Positions 16,143 to 25,400 of a stretch of DNA of 32,290 nt are shown here, piece after piece. The notes under the pieces are model-generated. The model was not told where the DNA came from. It did no database searches and was given only the letters and a program-made list of their open reading frames with translations. Each line of letters opens with the position of its first letter. The stretch's first letter is position 1. The DNA lies in contig JAGRHA010000200.1 of NCBI GenBank assembly GCA_020445205.1, positions 1 to 32,290 on the forward strand, written 5' to 3'. A program made the translations under genes and the position numbers. Source of the stretch: Gammaproteobacteria bacterium. GTDB lineage: Bacteria > Pseudomonadota > Gammaproteobacteria > Chromatiales > Chromatiaceae.

Positions 16143-16544
16143 CTAACGCCGCAGCACATTGCCATCGCGGACATACGCGAGCACAAGCGCCAACCAGTAA
16201 ATACCGATGGCGATGGTCTGTATCCAGTACGGCAGCGTCGTTTGCTCAGCGGAAAGTACCGACGCCAGTGCGTCGGACAGATTGACCGAGGCCAGGCCGA
16301 GCACTGTCACGGCCAAGACCTGTATCGCAACGAGCGCCACGGATCTGTGTGAGGCAGCCGACCAGAACAGGCCGATGTAGGCGCATACCGCGAACGCGAT
16401 GATCTTGTCCTGGTAGGCGTAGAAAGGCGTATCGAAGTACACGAACAGCACGGGGACCTTGATGCCAAAGAAATGCGCCAAGGCCATGCAGACAAAGTAA
16501 GCGACGCCTGCGAGGAACAAAACCCGTGTGAGCCTGGAATTCAT
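16143..16544 (-). CDS. Small integral membrane protein, unknown function
   Basis: A 133-residue protein with about four predicted membrane helices (around RVLFLAGVAYFVCMALAHF, IIAFAVCAYIGLFWSA, VALVAIQVLAVTVLGLASV, WIQTIAIGIYWLALVLAYV). ATG 16544 was chosen because GAGAG lies about 8 nt upstream; the longer frame to 16574 adds ten residues without support. I do not recognise the family. It lies alone between the PEP-CTERM gene and the GNAT gene, all on the same strand. Confidence 0.6.
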   Translation of the reverse strand: MNSRLTRVLFLAGVAYFVCMALAHFFGIKVPVLFVYFDTPFYAYQDKIIAFAVCAYIGLFWSAASHRSVALVAIQVLAVTVLGLASVNLSDALASVLSAEQTTLPYWIQTIAIGIYWLALVLAYVRDGNVLRR

Positions 16545-16571
16545 CGATGATCTCTCACCAGCCGTGTTGCA

Positions 16572-16599
16572 CAAAACGGGGCCTTTTCGCAGAGGCCCC
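16572..16599 (-). terminator. Probable terminator downstream of the GNAT gene
   Basis: On the minus strand GGGGCCT (16599-16593), an 8-nt loop and AGGCCCC (16584-16578) form a perfect 7-bp GC-rich stem, followed by GTTTTG. It sits 146 bp after the acetyltransferase stop and before the membrane protein gene. The short T-run makes it moderately convincing. Confidence 0.55.
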
Positions 16600-16744
16600 C
16601 ACAGATTGCCTGTTCGCGCGCTGCCATGGCGTCACAATACGCGGTCACCATGGCTTGGAGACCATACCGGGCAATGCTGCAGCTCGATTGCCGCCGTGGG
16701 TACGGATTCCAGCGATCTGCCGTTTCCGTTTTGGCCCTCCGCCG

Positions 16745-17173
16745 TCACCAGACCCGCTTGTACATGCTCTGCCCTTGAAACTCGACCGCCAGACGTCGCG
16801 CCAGTGCCATCTGCCAGAACGGGTTGAGACGGCGATAGCCCTGCCGTCTCCAGAACGCCGGATTGCGGTTGTTGTTGATCAATACCGTCAGTTTCATCTC
16901 CCTGCAGATGGCCTCGTGGGCCATGAGCAGCCGCGTACCGATTCCCTTGTGTCGACAACGTGGATTGACGAAGAAATTTTCGTTGTACGCGAAGCCGCGA
17001 TCGGCATCGAGTTCGGTGTACAGCAGCACGTTGGGTGGGTGGAAATCGACTTTGACGATCTTCCCTGATTGAACCGTGAGCACGTCGGCGCTGACGTCGA
17101 AGCCTTGGGCCCTGAGCAGACTGCTGACAAGTACTTCTACATCCACGATGTGCCAAGCTCGGGAGGACAGCAA
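16745..17173 (-). CDS. GNAT-family N-acetyltransferase-like protein
   Basis: A 142-residue protein with the acetyl-CoA binding motif A, PRCRHKGIGTRLLMAHE (R-x-x-G-I-G), and the typical GNAT C-terminal part LTVLINNNRNPAFWRRQGYR. Substrate unknown. No ATG fits the N-terminus; the frame can begin at TTG 17173 or at a GTG a few codons later, so the start is uncertain. A probable terminator lies downstream at 16572-16599. Confidence 0.65.
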   Translation of the reverse strand: MLSSRAWHIVDVEVLVSSLLRAQGFDVSADVLTVQSGKIVKVDFHPPNVLLYTELDADRGFAYNENFFVNPRCRHKGIGTRLLMAHEAICREMKLTVLINNNRNPAFWRRQGYRRLNPFWQMALARRLAVEFQGQSMYKRVW

Positions 17174-17577
17174 AGCTCACGGTAGCGCGTTTGCCGCCGC
17201 GCAACAATCGTGCGGTCACGCGCGTCGTTGACCCTCGCGCCCAGCGCACGACCCGGCGCCTGGCGCGCCGAACAGCAACATTCGGCATGCCGTGCCGCCG
17301 GCGCGCACCCACGAGGAACACCCTGGCCCCGGGACGGACGTTGCCGCAGGGCAACGAACAGGGAAGCCGAGTGAGTTGACGACGGGTGCAGGGATCGTGT
17401 CATCGATGAGACCGCGCCGACCGCGGCATGATCGACACGCAGCCGGTTGTTACGAGCCGGGTGCCACTATCGTCGCGGTACGGCGTGATCAGCCGTCATC
17501 GTGGTCGTCGCGGAGGTTATGGCTCGCCATGAACGCAACACCGGTGCACGTGCGCGTGCTGCGAACATGGCCGCGAT
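17174..17577. other. Non-coding gap between the GNAT and Nudix genes
   Basis: 404 bp with no supportable gene, RNA or clear hairpin terminator. It contains the 3' end region of the csoS1D operon (minus strand) and the promoter of the GNAT gene; neither could be pinned to a motif. Confidence 0.4.
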
Positions 17578-18162
17578 TCAACCTGCCCTGCGCTGGGCGA
17601 CGTAGACCTCGGGTCGCGGCAGGCGACGCGTCTTTTCCACCATGCGCAGCGTGGAAAGATTGTTGTTGTAGCGCGGCACATCGCCGAGGTCGACCCAGGC
17701 GACGGCGTTCGACTCGTGACTGCCGGGGATGTCGAGGCGATCATCGATCTCGACCAGAAAACGCATGTCGAAATGGCGGTGTCGTGGACGCCAATGACCT
17801 GCGGGTATGGTGTGGATGTCGACGTCGAACAGCTCACGGTTGACGAGGCGGATGTGTTCCGGTGCCAGCCCCGTCTCTTCCTGCGTCTCGCGCAAGGCGA
17901 CACGCAGGATGTCGTGATCGCTGTCGGCGTGCCCACCGGGCTGAAACCACTGGAAATGTTTGCCATGGTGCAGCAACAGCACACGGTCGCGCGTCGGGTT
18001 GACGACCCACACCGACCCCGTGACATGCCCATCCCACTGATCGCGATCGAAACAGTTCGGGTGTTGCTCGACGAAACGCAGCGCGCGCGCGACGTAACCC
18101 GCTTCGGCATTGAACGGCGTGCGGTGCTGCAACAACAACCCAATCAGTATCGATCGATGCAT
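17578..18162 (-). CDS. Nudix hydrolase co-transcribed with csoS1D
   Basis: A 194-residue Nudix hydrolase, a family that cleaves nucleoside diphosphates linked to other moieties. The Nudix box is at residues 77-99: GHADSDHDILRVALRE followed by TQEETGL, with the metal-binding RExxEE core intact. The first Glu of the consensus is His, as in a GGHAD subgroup. The ATG at 18162 lies 2 bp after the csoS1D stop, so the two are almost certainly one transcript. A metabolite clean-up role linked to CO2 fixation is inference; in some alpha-cyanobacteria a Ham1-type NTP pyrophosphatase neighbours csoS1, a loose parallel. Substrate cannot be told from sequence. Confidence 0.85.
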   Translation of the reverse strand: MHRSILIGLLLQHRTPFNAEAGYVARALRFVEQHPNCFDRDQWDGHVTGSVWVVNPTRDRVLLLHHGKHFQWFQPGGHADSDHDILRVALRETQEETGLAPEHIRLVNRELFDVDIHTIPAGHWRPRHRHFDMRFLVEIDDRLDIPGSHESNAVAWVDLGDVPRYNNNLSTLRMVEKTRRLPRPEVYVAQRRAG

Positions 18163-18164
18163 GT

Positions 18165-18797
18165 TCAGGTCCCCGCCGGATTGTGGATCGCGGCGACCGC
18201 GGCCGCCGCGGCTTCATCGACGTCGCCCTCACGTCCGGCCAGTGTGAGCCGTCCGTAGGCACCCACCGCGCGTACATCGATCAGGGTGATGTTGGCGGCC
18301 TTCTCGGCCTGGTTGGCCGCATACACGATGTATCCCGCGGGTTCGGTCTCGAGGATGAACATGCTCTGACCGGGCAGGATCATCGAACCCCGCCGATCCT
18401 GGCGGTTGATGAGCACGGTGTGATCGGGCGTCATGCCACGGATGATCTCCTGCCAAGCGATGCGGCAGGGTTCACGGTCTTCCTGCGCCGCCCCCATGCG
18501 GTTGAGCACGATACGGCCGGCCTCGACGACGTCACTCTGATCACGCTGGTGGATCACCATCGAGCCATAGGCACGTTCGACGACCTGTTGCGCGAGGTGT
18601 ACCCGCGTCGACTTGAGCGCGATGTCGGTCAGGCGGTGCACGGCCATGCCGGGCGATACCTCGACCCACAGGCAGGCATCACCGGGCACGGGCAGAAAAC
18701 CTTGCGACACCGTTGCCATGTACTCGGCAAGCTGTGGCTGCAAGGAATCGATGTACACATACGTGCGCAACGAGATGTTGGCGATGTGCGGTTGCAT
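18165..18797 (-). CDS. csoS1D: Carboxysome shell protein CsoS1D (tandem BMC, trimer)
   Basis: A 210-residue tandem-BMC protein whose trimers stack into a gated, large-pore shell tile thought to admit bulky metabolites such as RuBP. It matches Prochlorococcus CsoS1D closely from memory: [66 protein letters not shown] and the terminal [20 protein letters not shown]. The N-terminal extension of cyanobacterial forms is shorter here. The start is ATG 18797, or GTG 18803, which is better spaced (8 nt) from GGGGG. It lies 76 bp after the small-subunit-like gene and 2 bp before the Nudix gene. It is outside the main csoS operon, as in other proteobacteria. Confidence 0.96.
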   Translation of the reverse strand: MQPHIANISLRTYVYIDSLQPQLAEYMATVSQGFLPVPGDACLWVEVSPGMAVHRLTDIALKSTRVHLAQQVVERAYGSMVIHQRDQSDVVEAGRIVLNRMGAAQEDREPCRIAWQEIIRGMTPDHTVLINRQDRRGSMILPGQSMFILETEPAGYIVYAANQAEKAANITLIDVRAVGAYGRLTLAGREGDVDEAAAAAVAAIHNPAGT

Positions 18798-18873
18798 GCG
18801 CGACACGCTCAACACCCCCGCACATCGCTGCAGCGCAGCGTGTTGTCGTCGCAGCCGCCGGCACGGCCGTGGT

Positions 18874-19188
18874 TCAGAACGCCGGTTGCGGCTGGTGCAC
18901 GACGAACGAGAAGCGACTGTGGAACGAGAAATCCTCGATTTCCAGCCGGATATGGTGGTCGCCATGTTCCTCGCGGCAACGATCGATTTCGTTGTACAGG
19001 CGCTGCGGGTCGCCACCATAGCAGCGTGGTGTACCCCACACGCGCCACTTGGTATAGCGCGGGGACATCTGCTCGGCGTGCTGGATGCAGATCACGCAGC
19101 CCTTGCGCAGGCAGTGGCCGATCTGCCACAGCACGCGGTCGCGGTAATCGTCTCCGGTCGTAAAGGCGGTTTGCGCTGGCGATTTCAT
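18874..19188 (-). CDS. Stand-alone RuBisCO small-subunit-like protein, cysteine-rich
   Basis: A 104-residue CbbS homologue lacking the N-terminal ETFGFLP strand of true small subunits. Aligning it with the cbbS of this window by eye, [10 protein letters not shown] matches [20 protein letters not shown] matches [27 protein letters not shown] matches [17 protein letters not shown], and FSFVVH matches VCFVVH. It has five cysteines (26, 31, 34, 56, 71). N-terminal truncation with added cysteines recalls the SSU-like modules of CcmM in beta-carboxysomes, which bind RuBisCO and respond to redox. ATG 19188 follows AGGAG by 9 nt; longer upstream frames lack support. First gene of the operon with csoS1D and the Nudix gene. 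Binding RuBisCO is inference. Confidence 0.85.
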   Translation of the reverse strand: MKSPAQTAFTTGDDYRDRVLWQIGHCLRKGCVICIQHAEQMSPRYTKWRVWGTPRCYGGDPQRLYNEIDRCREEHGDHHIRLEIEDFSFHSRFSFVVHQPQPAF

Positions 19189-19987
19189 TCGTGCGACTCC
19201 TGCCGGTCGTATGTTCCACGAATGCAGCGTCATCGATACAAACACGCTGCGTAGTGGTCGGCAGGTTAGCCACGCGCTGGCGGCAGGAACAATCGATTTC
19301 GGCACCCGCGCCGGAGTGCCCCTGTCTATGTACGATGGGTGCTACCGAATCCATCGATTCGGGCGATATCGGGCGCAATTTCAGCGACATGAACGTCATG
19401 CGGGCAGCCACCGCGGGTCATGCCGCGACGCCGTCAGGTGCAATGACCTGCTGCGTCTTGGCCGGTGTGGGATGGAATCGCCGCATACAACTGCTCCGCT
19501 TGTCGCTTGCGGCTATTTATAAGCGCGCCGACTTCTCGTTTAAAACAGATAGTTTCGATCCGACTCATCGACGATTGTCGATCGATGGGCCGCCGGCATC
19601 GATGGATCACGTGCCGCGGCCGCGGCGCGGCACCGCGCATTGCCGGTTTCCAAGGCGCTGACTTGGCCGTTGTGGTTCGCGGTCGTCGCGCCGGCTCACG
19701 GCCGGTTTGAAGGCAACGGCGCCAAAACGCCGGCGGCGCGCGGCGAGAATGTATCGACGAAAGGCTATCGAAAGAATCGCAATTATCGAATTGTTTTGGA
19801 GCGACCTGCTCGCAAGACTCTGCCCGTCACAGTTTTGCAGGTGAACGGCAATGGCCATGCAAGGCATGCACGCAGGCAGCGGTCTCCGGGGCAGCGCGCC
19901 AACGGACCTGTCGCACGACGCCACACAATGCGGCCGGCGGTTGTCGGCCGGCGATGCGTTTTCCGACGCTCATGGGGAGGCGGGCCG
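19189..19987. promoter_or_regulatory. Divergent control region between the csoS1D and dab operons
   Basis: About 800 bp without a credible gene; the open frame running into dabB from 19640 has no conserved N-terminus. It should hold both promoters. An AT-rich patch at about 19505-19560 (TATTTATAAG, TTTAAAACAG) and a second at 19750-19800 stand out from the GC-rich background. The second contains three TATCGA units (starting 19752, 19766, 19784) and a perfect palindrome CAATT-ATCG-AATTG (19780-19793). A further ATCGAC-GATT-GTCGAT hairpin lies near 19567-19582. These are operator candidates, possibly for CbbR or another LysR regulator (inference). Confidence 0.5.
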
Positions 19988-21667
19988 ATGACGTCGGCAG
20001 TCGCTTATCTGATCGTCGTGCCCCTGCTCGCCGCCGCCGGCGGTTGGCTCGCGGCGACGCGCTCGCGGCGTCTCGCCGTGCGCATCAGTATCGCCGGCGC
20101 TGCGCTCACCTTCTTCATCGCACTGTTCACGCTGTGGCAGACGCTGACCGGCACGCCAGCGGCGCAGCTGTCGTTGGGTGCACACTGGGGCACGCTGTTG
20201 TTCGACCCGCTGAGCACCCTGATGGCGGTGCTGATCTCGGGCATCAGCCTCATCGTGCACGTCTACTCACGCCGCTACATGGCCGGCGAGCAGGGCTACG
20301 CGCGCTTCTTCGTGCTGCTCGACCTCATGACCGCCGCACTGTTGCTCATGGTGAGTGCCGGTGATCTCGTCACGCTGCTCGTCGCCTGGCACCTGATCGG
20401 CGTGCTGCTGTACTTCCTGCTCGGCCAGGAGATGACCAATCACAGCGCACACCGCTATGCTGCGTGGACCTTCCTGACCTACCGCTTCGGTGACCTGCCG
20501 CTGGTGCTCGCCGCGGTGCTGCTTTACCAGGCCTTCGATACCTGGTCGCTGACAGCGATCTTCTCCGCATTGAGCACCGCACCCGACACGCAGACGGTGT
20601 TCGGTCTGCCACTCGCCGAGACCGTGGCGACACTGATTGCGCTGTCGGCCTTCGCACGTTCCGCACAGTTCCTGTTGCACACTTGGCTGCCGTACACCAT
20701 GAGCGGACCGACACCGGTCTCGGCCCTGATGCATGCCGGCATCGTCAACGCCGGCGGCTTCCTCATCAATCGCTTCGCGCCGCTGTTCGTGCACACCGAC
20801 GGCGTGCTGCATTGGATCTTCGTCGTCGGCCTGGTCACCGCGGTGGTCGGTTCGGTCCTGATGCTGGCGCAGAACGACATCAAGAAAGCACTCGGCTATT
20901 CGACCATGGGCCAGATGGGATTCATGGTCATGGAATGCGGCGTGGGTGCGTTCTCGCTCGCGGTATATCACCTGATCGCACACGGCCTGTTCAAGGGCAC
21001 GCTGTTCCTCGGCGCGGGCGGCGTGATCCGCCAGGCGCGCCAGAACGACGGCGTCCCCAAGGACGACCTCTACACCTTCGTCGTCGAACGCCGCCCTGCC
21101 CGGCAGCGTCGCCCCTGGTTGCTCATGGCGGTGGTCACACTCGTCGTGCCCGTGACCATCCTCGTGCTCGCGCACTGGGTGGTGGCCAGCGACTTCTTCC
21201 AGAAGCAGGGCGCGATCGTGCTGTTGTTCTTCGGCTGGGTCACCGGTGCGCAGCTGATCTTCGCGACCTACCGCATGCGCACGGAGAACACCTGGCGCCT
21301 CATGGGACTGATCCTGTTCTCGTTCACCATCGTGGTGGTCGGCTACACCCTCATCGCCCACGCCTTCGATGTCTTCCTGTATCCCGACGAGGTGTTCCGC
21401 TCGCAGATCTACGCCTCGGCCGGCATCGATATCTTCTGGTTCGACATCCTCGTGATCCTGGTCACGCTGGTGATCGTGGCGGGCTGGCTGGTCACGTATT
21501 ACGCGCAGAACAACGGTGGTCGGCGCAGCCTGCAGGCAAGCGCGGTGTGGCGCAGCTTCTACACCCTCATCGCGCGCGAGTTCTTCGTCGCGGCCGCCTA
21601 TCGTCGGCTGTCCGATGCCCTGCTTGGCGCGGCTTCGCGTCTCAACGTGCTGCTGAGGTGGTCTTGA
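19988..21667 (+). CDS. dabB: DabB, membrane subunit of the DAB inorganic carbon pump (NuoL-like)
   Basis: A 559-residue polytopic membrane protein of the complex I/Mrp antiporter (NuoL/ND5) family. Typical segments are FDPLSTLMAVLISGISLIVH, LLLMVSAGDLVTLLVAW, TPVSALMHAGIVNAGGFLI, DIKKALGYSTMGQMGFM and HGLFKGTLFLGAGG. In DAB complexes DabB is thought to move cations that drive hydration of CO2 to bicarbonate by DabA. ATG 19988 follows GGGAGG; the upstream open frame is unsupported. No other Nuo subunits are adjacent, and dabA lies two genes on, which makes the DAB assignment firm. One base separates its stop from the next gene. Confidence 0.94.
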   Translation: MTSAVAYLIVVPLLAAAGGWLAATRSRRLAVRISIAGAALTFFIALFTLWQTLTGTPAAQLSLGAHWGTLLFDPLSTLMAVLISGISLIVHVYSRRYMAGEQGYARFFVLLDLMTAALLLMVSAGDLVTLLVAWHLIGVLLYFLLGQEMTNHSAHRYAAWTFLTYRFGDLPLVLAAVLLYQAFDTWSLTAIFSALSTAPDTQTVFGLPLAETVATLIALSAFARSAQFLLHTWLPYTMSGPTPVSALMHAGIVNAGGFLINRFAPLFVHTDGVLHWIFVVGLVTAVVGSVLMLAQNDIKKALGYSTMGQMGFMVMECGVGAFSLAVYHLIAHGLFKGTLFLGAGGVIRQARQNDGVPKDDLYTFVVERRPARQRRPWLLMAVVTLVVPVTILVLAHWVVASDFFQKQGAIVLLFFGWVTGAQLIFATYRMRTENTWRLMGLILFSFTIVVVGYTLIAHAFDVFLYPDEVFRSQIYASAGIDIFWFDILVILVTLVIVAGWLVTYYAQNNGGRRSLQASAVWRSFYTLIAREFFVAAAYRRLSDALLGAASRLNVLLRWS

Positions 21668-21668
21668 T

Positions 21669-22427
21669 ATGTCACTGATCGCTTACCTGCTGGTCGCGGT
21701 GTTTCTACCGCTGTTCCCGCTGAGCATGGTGTTCAACCGCGTGTTTGCGCAGGTACACAACACCTGGCTGCGCATCGCGCTGCTGGTCGGCTGGCCGTTG
21801 ACCGGTGTCGCGTTGTTGGCGGTCCTCGGCGACTCCCCACCGCAGTGGTTGGTGTACTGGGGTGTAGCGACCGCCCTGCTGTACGGCTTTCGCGCCCTCG
21901 CCCTGCGCGACCTCGCGCTCTGGCTCGCGCATCTCGCGACCTCGGTGTGGGCCCTGATGTGGCTGCCCGCGGCACTTGGCCAAACCGCCGGCACGCTGCC
22001 CGCGGCATTGTTGGCCTTCGCCGTACCTCTGGCCCTGCTGGCCTGGCTGACCGGTCACCTGGAAAAGCTGTTCGGCGCGGCGTACGCCGGTGCACTCGGC
22101 GGCCTGGCGACCGACCTGCCCCGTCTGTCGTGGCTCCTGGTGCTCGTGGTGCTCGCCGTGATCGGTACGCCGCTGTTCCCGGGGTTCTTCGCCCTCCTGG
22201 GCATGGTCAAAGAATTGCTGCCGGCCATGCCCGTGACGGCAGTCGGCGTGTTACTGGTCTGGATGCTGTGGGCCTGGGCGGGCATGCGCATGTTGCAGGG
22301 GCTGATCGTCGGTGACCCCGGCGGCCGCGCCAATGCCGACATCGGCCTTGCTCACACCGGCATCCTCGGCATGCTGCTGGCCATGTTCGCGGCCGCCGGC
22401 ATCTGGCTGACGGGGAGTCTGGTATGA
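21669..22427 (+). CDS. NuoM-like membrane protein of the dab operon
   Basis: A 252-residue protein with about six to seven membrane helices, located between dabB and dabA. The segment YAGALGGLATDLPRLSW followed by VVLAVIGTPLFPGFF resembles the C-terminal part of NuoM/MrpD antiporter subunits, so it looks like a shortened antiporter-type subunit. Its role is not known to me; it could be a third subunit or an assembly partner of the DabA-DabB complex. It starts 1 bp after dabB and overlaps dabA by four bases (ATGA), so stoichiometric co-translation is likely. Confidence 0.8.
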   Translation: MSLIAYLLVAVFLPLFPLSMVFNRVFAQVHNTWLRIALLVGWPLTGVALLAVLGDSPPQWLVYWGVATALLYGFRALALRDLALWLAHLATSVWALMWLPAALGQTAGTLPAALLAFAVPLALLAWLTGHLEKLFGAAYAGALGGLATDLPRLSWLLVLVVLAVIGTPLFPGFFALLGMVKELLPAMPVTAVGVLLVWMLWAWAGMRMLQGLIVGDPGGRANADIGLAHTGILGMLLAMFAAAGIWLTGSLV

Positions 22428-25400
22428 GCATTCCCATGGGACAGAATCTGCGCATACGCGCCATGGTGTACGTGGCGGCCGAGCCCGTGCCGTACTTCTG
22501 GCCGATGCGCAGCTTCATCCACCACAACCCATTGCACGGTCTGGAGCAGCTGCCGTTTCAGGAGGCCGTCGAGAAAGGCGCGAAGCTGTTCCATGCGCGC
22601 GGTTTCCTGCCGCGCAGCGCGTATCAACGCTACCTTGCCGAGGGCCGCGTCGACACCACGACACTGCAGGAGCAGGTGCAGCGCTTCATTGCGACGCGCG
22701 AACCGGCACTGCCCATCGATGTCGCACGCTGGCTCATGGCGGAACTCACGAACCGCCAGCACAGCGTCGTCGAGCCACTGAGCGTCGCCGACAGCACCAA
22801 CGTGTATGCCAAGCTGCAGGGCGCCACCACATCGATCATCGAGCCCTCGCCGCAACAGCTCGCTGCCGAACTGGAGCGACGCCTGCTGCACGAGCGCCCG
22901 CTGTACGAGGCGTTCGACGATCTGTATGGCACGACCATCGGCAGCGATCTCGACGAGCAGGTGATCCGTGCCTGCCTGGATTTCTTCGACGAAGGCCAGT
23001 CGGTGTGGGACATGCCGCATCGCGAGCAAGGCTTTTTCAGCGCCTGGCTGGGTGTGTCCGGCAACGCCGTACGGCGCACGCTCGCTGCTCTCATGGGTAC
23101 GCAGGCGCTCGACGCGCCGGTCGAGGCGGAGCGCGTGATCGCATTGGTACTCGCGCGACTGCAGATTCCGGAGAACGAATGGGTCGGCTATTTCACACGC
23201 GAACTCACGCGCTTGCACGGTTGGGCGGGATTCATCCGCTGGCGCTCGAATGCGATGAACTATTACTGGCAGCAGCACTATCCCGGCGACCTCGTCGACT
23301 ACCTCGCGGTGCGCCTGCTGTTGTCCTTGACCCTGCTGCAGCAGCAGGCCGGGAACCGGCGACCGTTCACCTTGCAGGCGCTGCGCGAAGCGATCGTCGA
23401 CAGGCCGTATGCGCGTTTCCTGCAGCTCGAGCTCGAGCGCGAGGGCGCGCTGCTGGCCATGGCACGTGACATCGAACAGACGCTGCAGCGTGGCAAGGCG
23501 AGCGATGTCGAGCGTCTGTATTTCGCATACCACGCGCGCAAGGGACACCGCGAAGCACAACGCCAGGCCGATGCGCTGCTGGCGCTTGCGGATCAGGTAG
23601 GAGAGCGCGCAGCGCTGCTGGCCCTGTCACCCAGTGAACTCGCGCAGCTGCTCACACTGTTGCAGGACTTCGAGCGCGAAGAGGGCCTGGTTTGGCTCAA
23701 GGCCATGGAAGCCCGTGCAACCGCACAGTTGTGTGACGGCCTGCGCCTGAGCGCACCGCCGCCGCGCGACAAACGCCCGTTCGCCGAGGTGTTGTTCTGT
23801 ATCGACACACGCTCGGAGCGCATCCGTCGTCATCTCGAATCGGTCGGCGACTACCACACCTACGGCATCGCCGGGTTCTTCGGCGTGCCCGTGAGCTTCA
23901 TGGAACTCGGCAAGGGCAGCGAAAACCATCTCTGCCCGGTCCTGCTCACGCCCAAGAACCTGGTGATCGAGATGAGCTCGATCGGCGTGCAGGACACCGC
24001 CGCGGTCACGGCATTGGAAAAGGCCATGCACGAGCTCAAGGAATCGGTGCTGACACCGTTCGTGACCGTCGAGGCGATCGGTCTGCTGTTCGGCCTCGAT
24101 ATGGTCGGCAAGACGCTGCTGCCCACCACGTACAACCGTTGGCGTTCACATCTGCACGAGCACAAGCCGCTGACCCACCTGGTGCTCGACAAACTGGATC
24201 GCGAGCAGGCCGATTCGATCGTGCGCGCGGTGCAGCGCGCGGTGATCGTCAAGGCGGTGGAACAGGAGTTCGCGGTCGAACCCGAAGTGATCACCGACAG
24301 CATGATCAAGGAGCTGCGCGAGGCGGCCCTGGGACAGCGCAGCGACTGCCCGGCGTGCAGCACGCTGAAGCAGATCGACGGCGCGCGTCTGGAGAAGTTC
24401 ATCCTGCGCCTGCGCAACGCCTACCGCATCAACCCCGCGTTCGCACAATTGCAGATGGAGCGTCTCGGACGCATCGGCTTCTCGCTCGACGAGCAGACCC
24501 GCTTCGTCGCCGTGGCCCTGCGCTCGATCGGCCTGACCAACGACTTCTCGCGTTTCATCCTGCTGGTCGGCCACGGCAGCACCTCGGAAAACAATCCCTA
24601 CGAATCGGCGCTCGACTGTGGTGCCTGCGGCGGAGCGCACGGGCTGGTCAGTGCGCGTGTGCTGGCACAGATGGCGAACAAGCCGGAGGTGCGGCGACGC
24701 CTGCGCGAAGGTGGCATAGACATACCCGACGATGCGTGGTTCGTGCCCGCGTTGCACAACACCACGACCGACGAGATCACGTTGCACGACCTCGAACTGC
24801 TGCCGCCCTCGCACCTGGTCTACCTCGACCGCCTGCGCGATGGCCTCAACTCGGCCTCACGCCTGTGTGCGCAGGAGCGCCTGCCGAGCCTGCTCGAAGA
24901 CACGCGCGACCTCAAACCCGCGGCGGCATTCCGGGCCGCACAGCGCAACGCCATGGACTGGTCACAGGTACGCCCCGAGTGGGGGCTGTCGCGCAACGCC
25001 TACTTCGTGATCGGTCGACGCACCCTGACGCAGTCCAAGGTGCTCGACGGCCGCGCGTTCCTGCATTCCTACGACTACCGGGTCGATCCCAAACGCCGCC
25101 TGCTCGAGAACATCCTCACGGGTCCGCTCGTGGTCGGCCAGTGGATCAACATGGAGCACTATTTCTCGACCGTCGACAACGAGAAGTTCGGCAGCGGCAG
25201 CAAGGTTTACCACAACGTTGCCGGCCGCTTCGGCGTGCTCAGCGGCAACCTCAGCGACCTACGCACGGGCCTGCCGGCGCAGACCGTCCTCGACGACGGC
25301 CATCCCTATCACCAGCCCATGCGCTTGATCACGGTGATCGAGGCACCACTGGCGCACGCGCGCAAAGCGATCGAGAGCGTGGTCGCGATCAAGCGCTTGG

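Noticed and set aside
19640-19987. N-terminal extension of the dabB frame
   Set aside because: Arg-rich, not membrane-like, no conserved sequence; GGGAGG right before ATG 19988 marks the real start.
20267-21361. Minus-strand open frame of 364 codons opposite dabB
   Set aside because: His/Gln/Glu-rich composition typical of antisense to a membrane protein gene; no domain.
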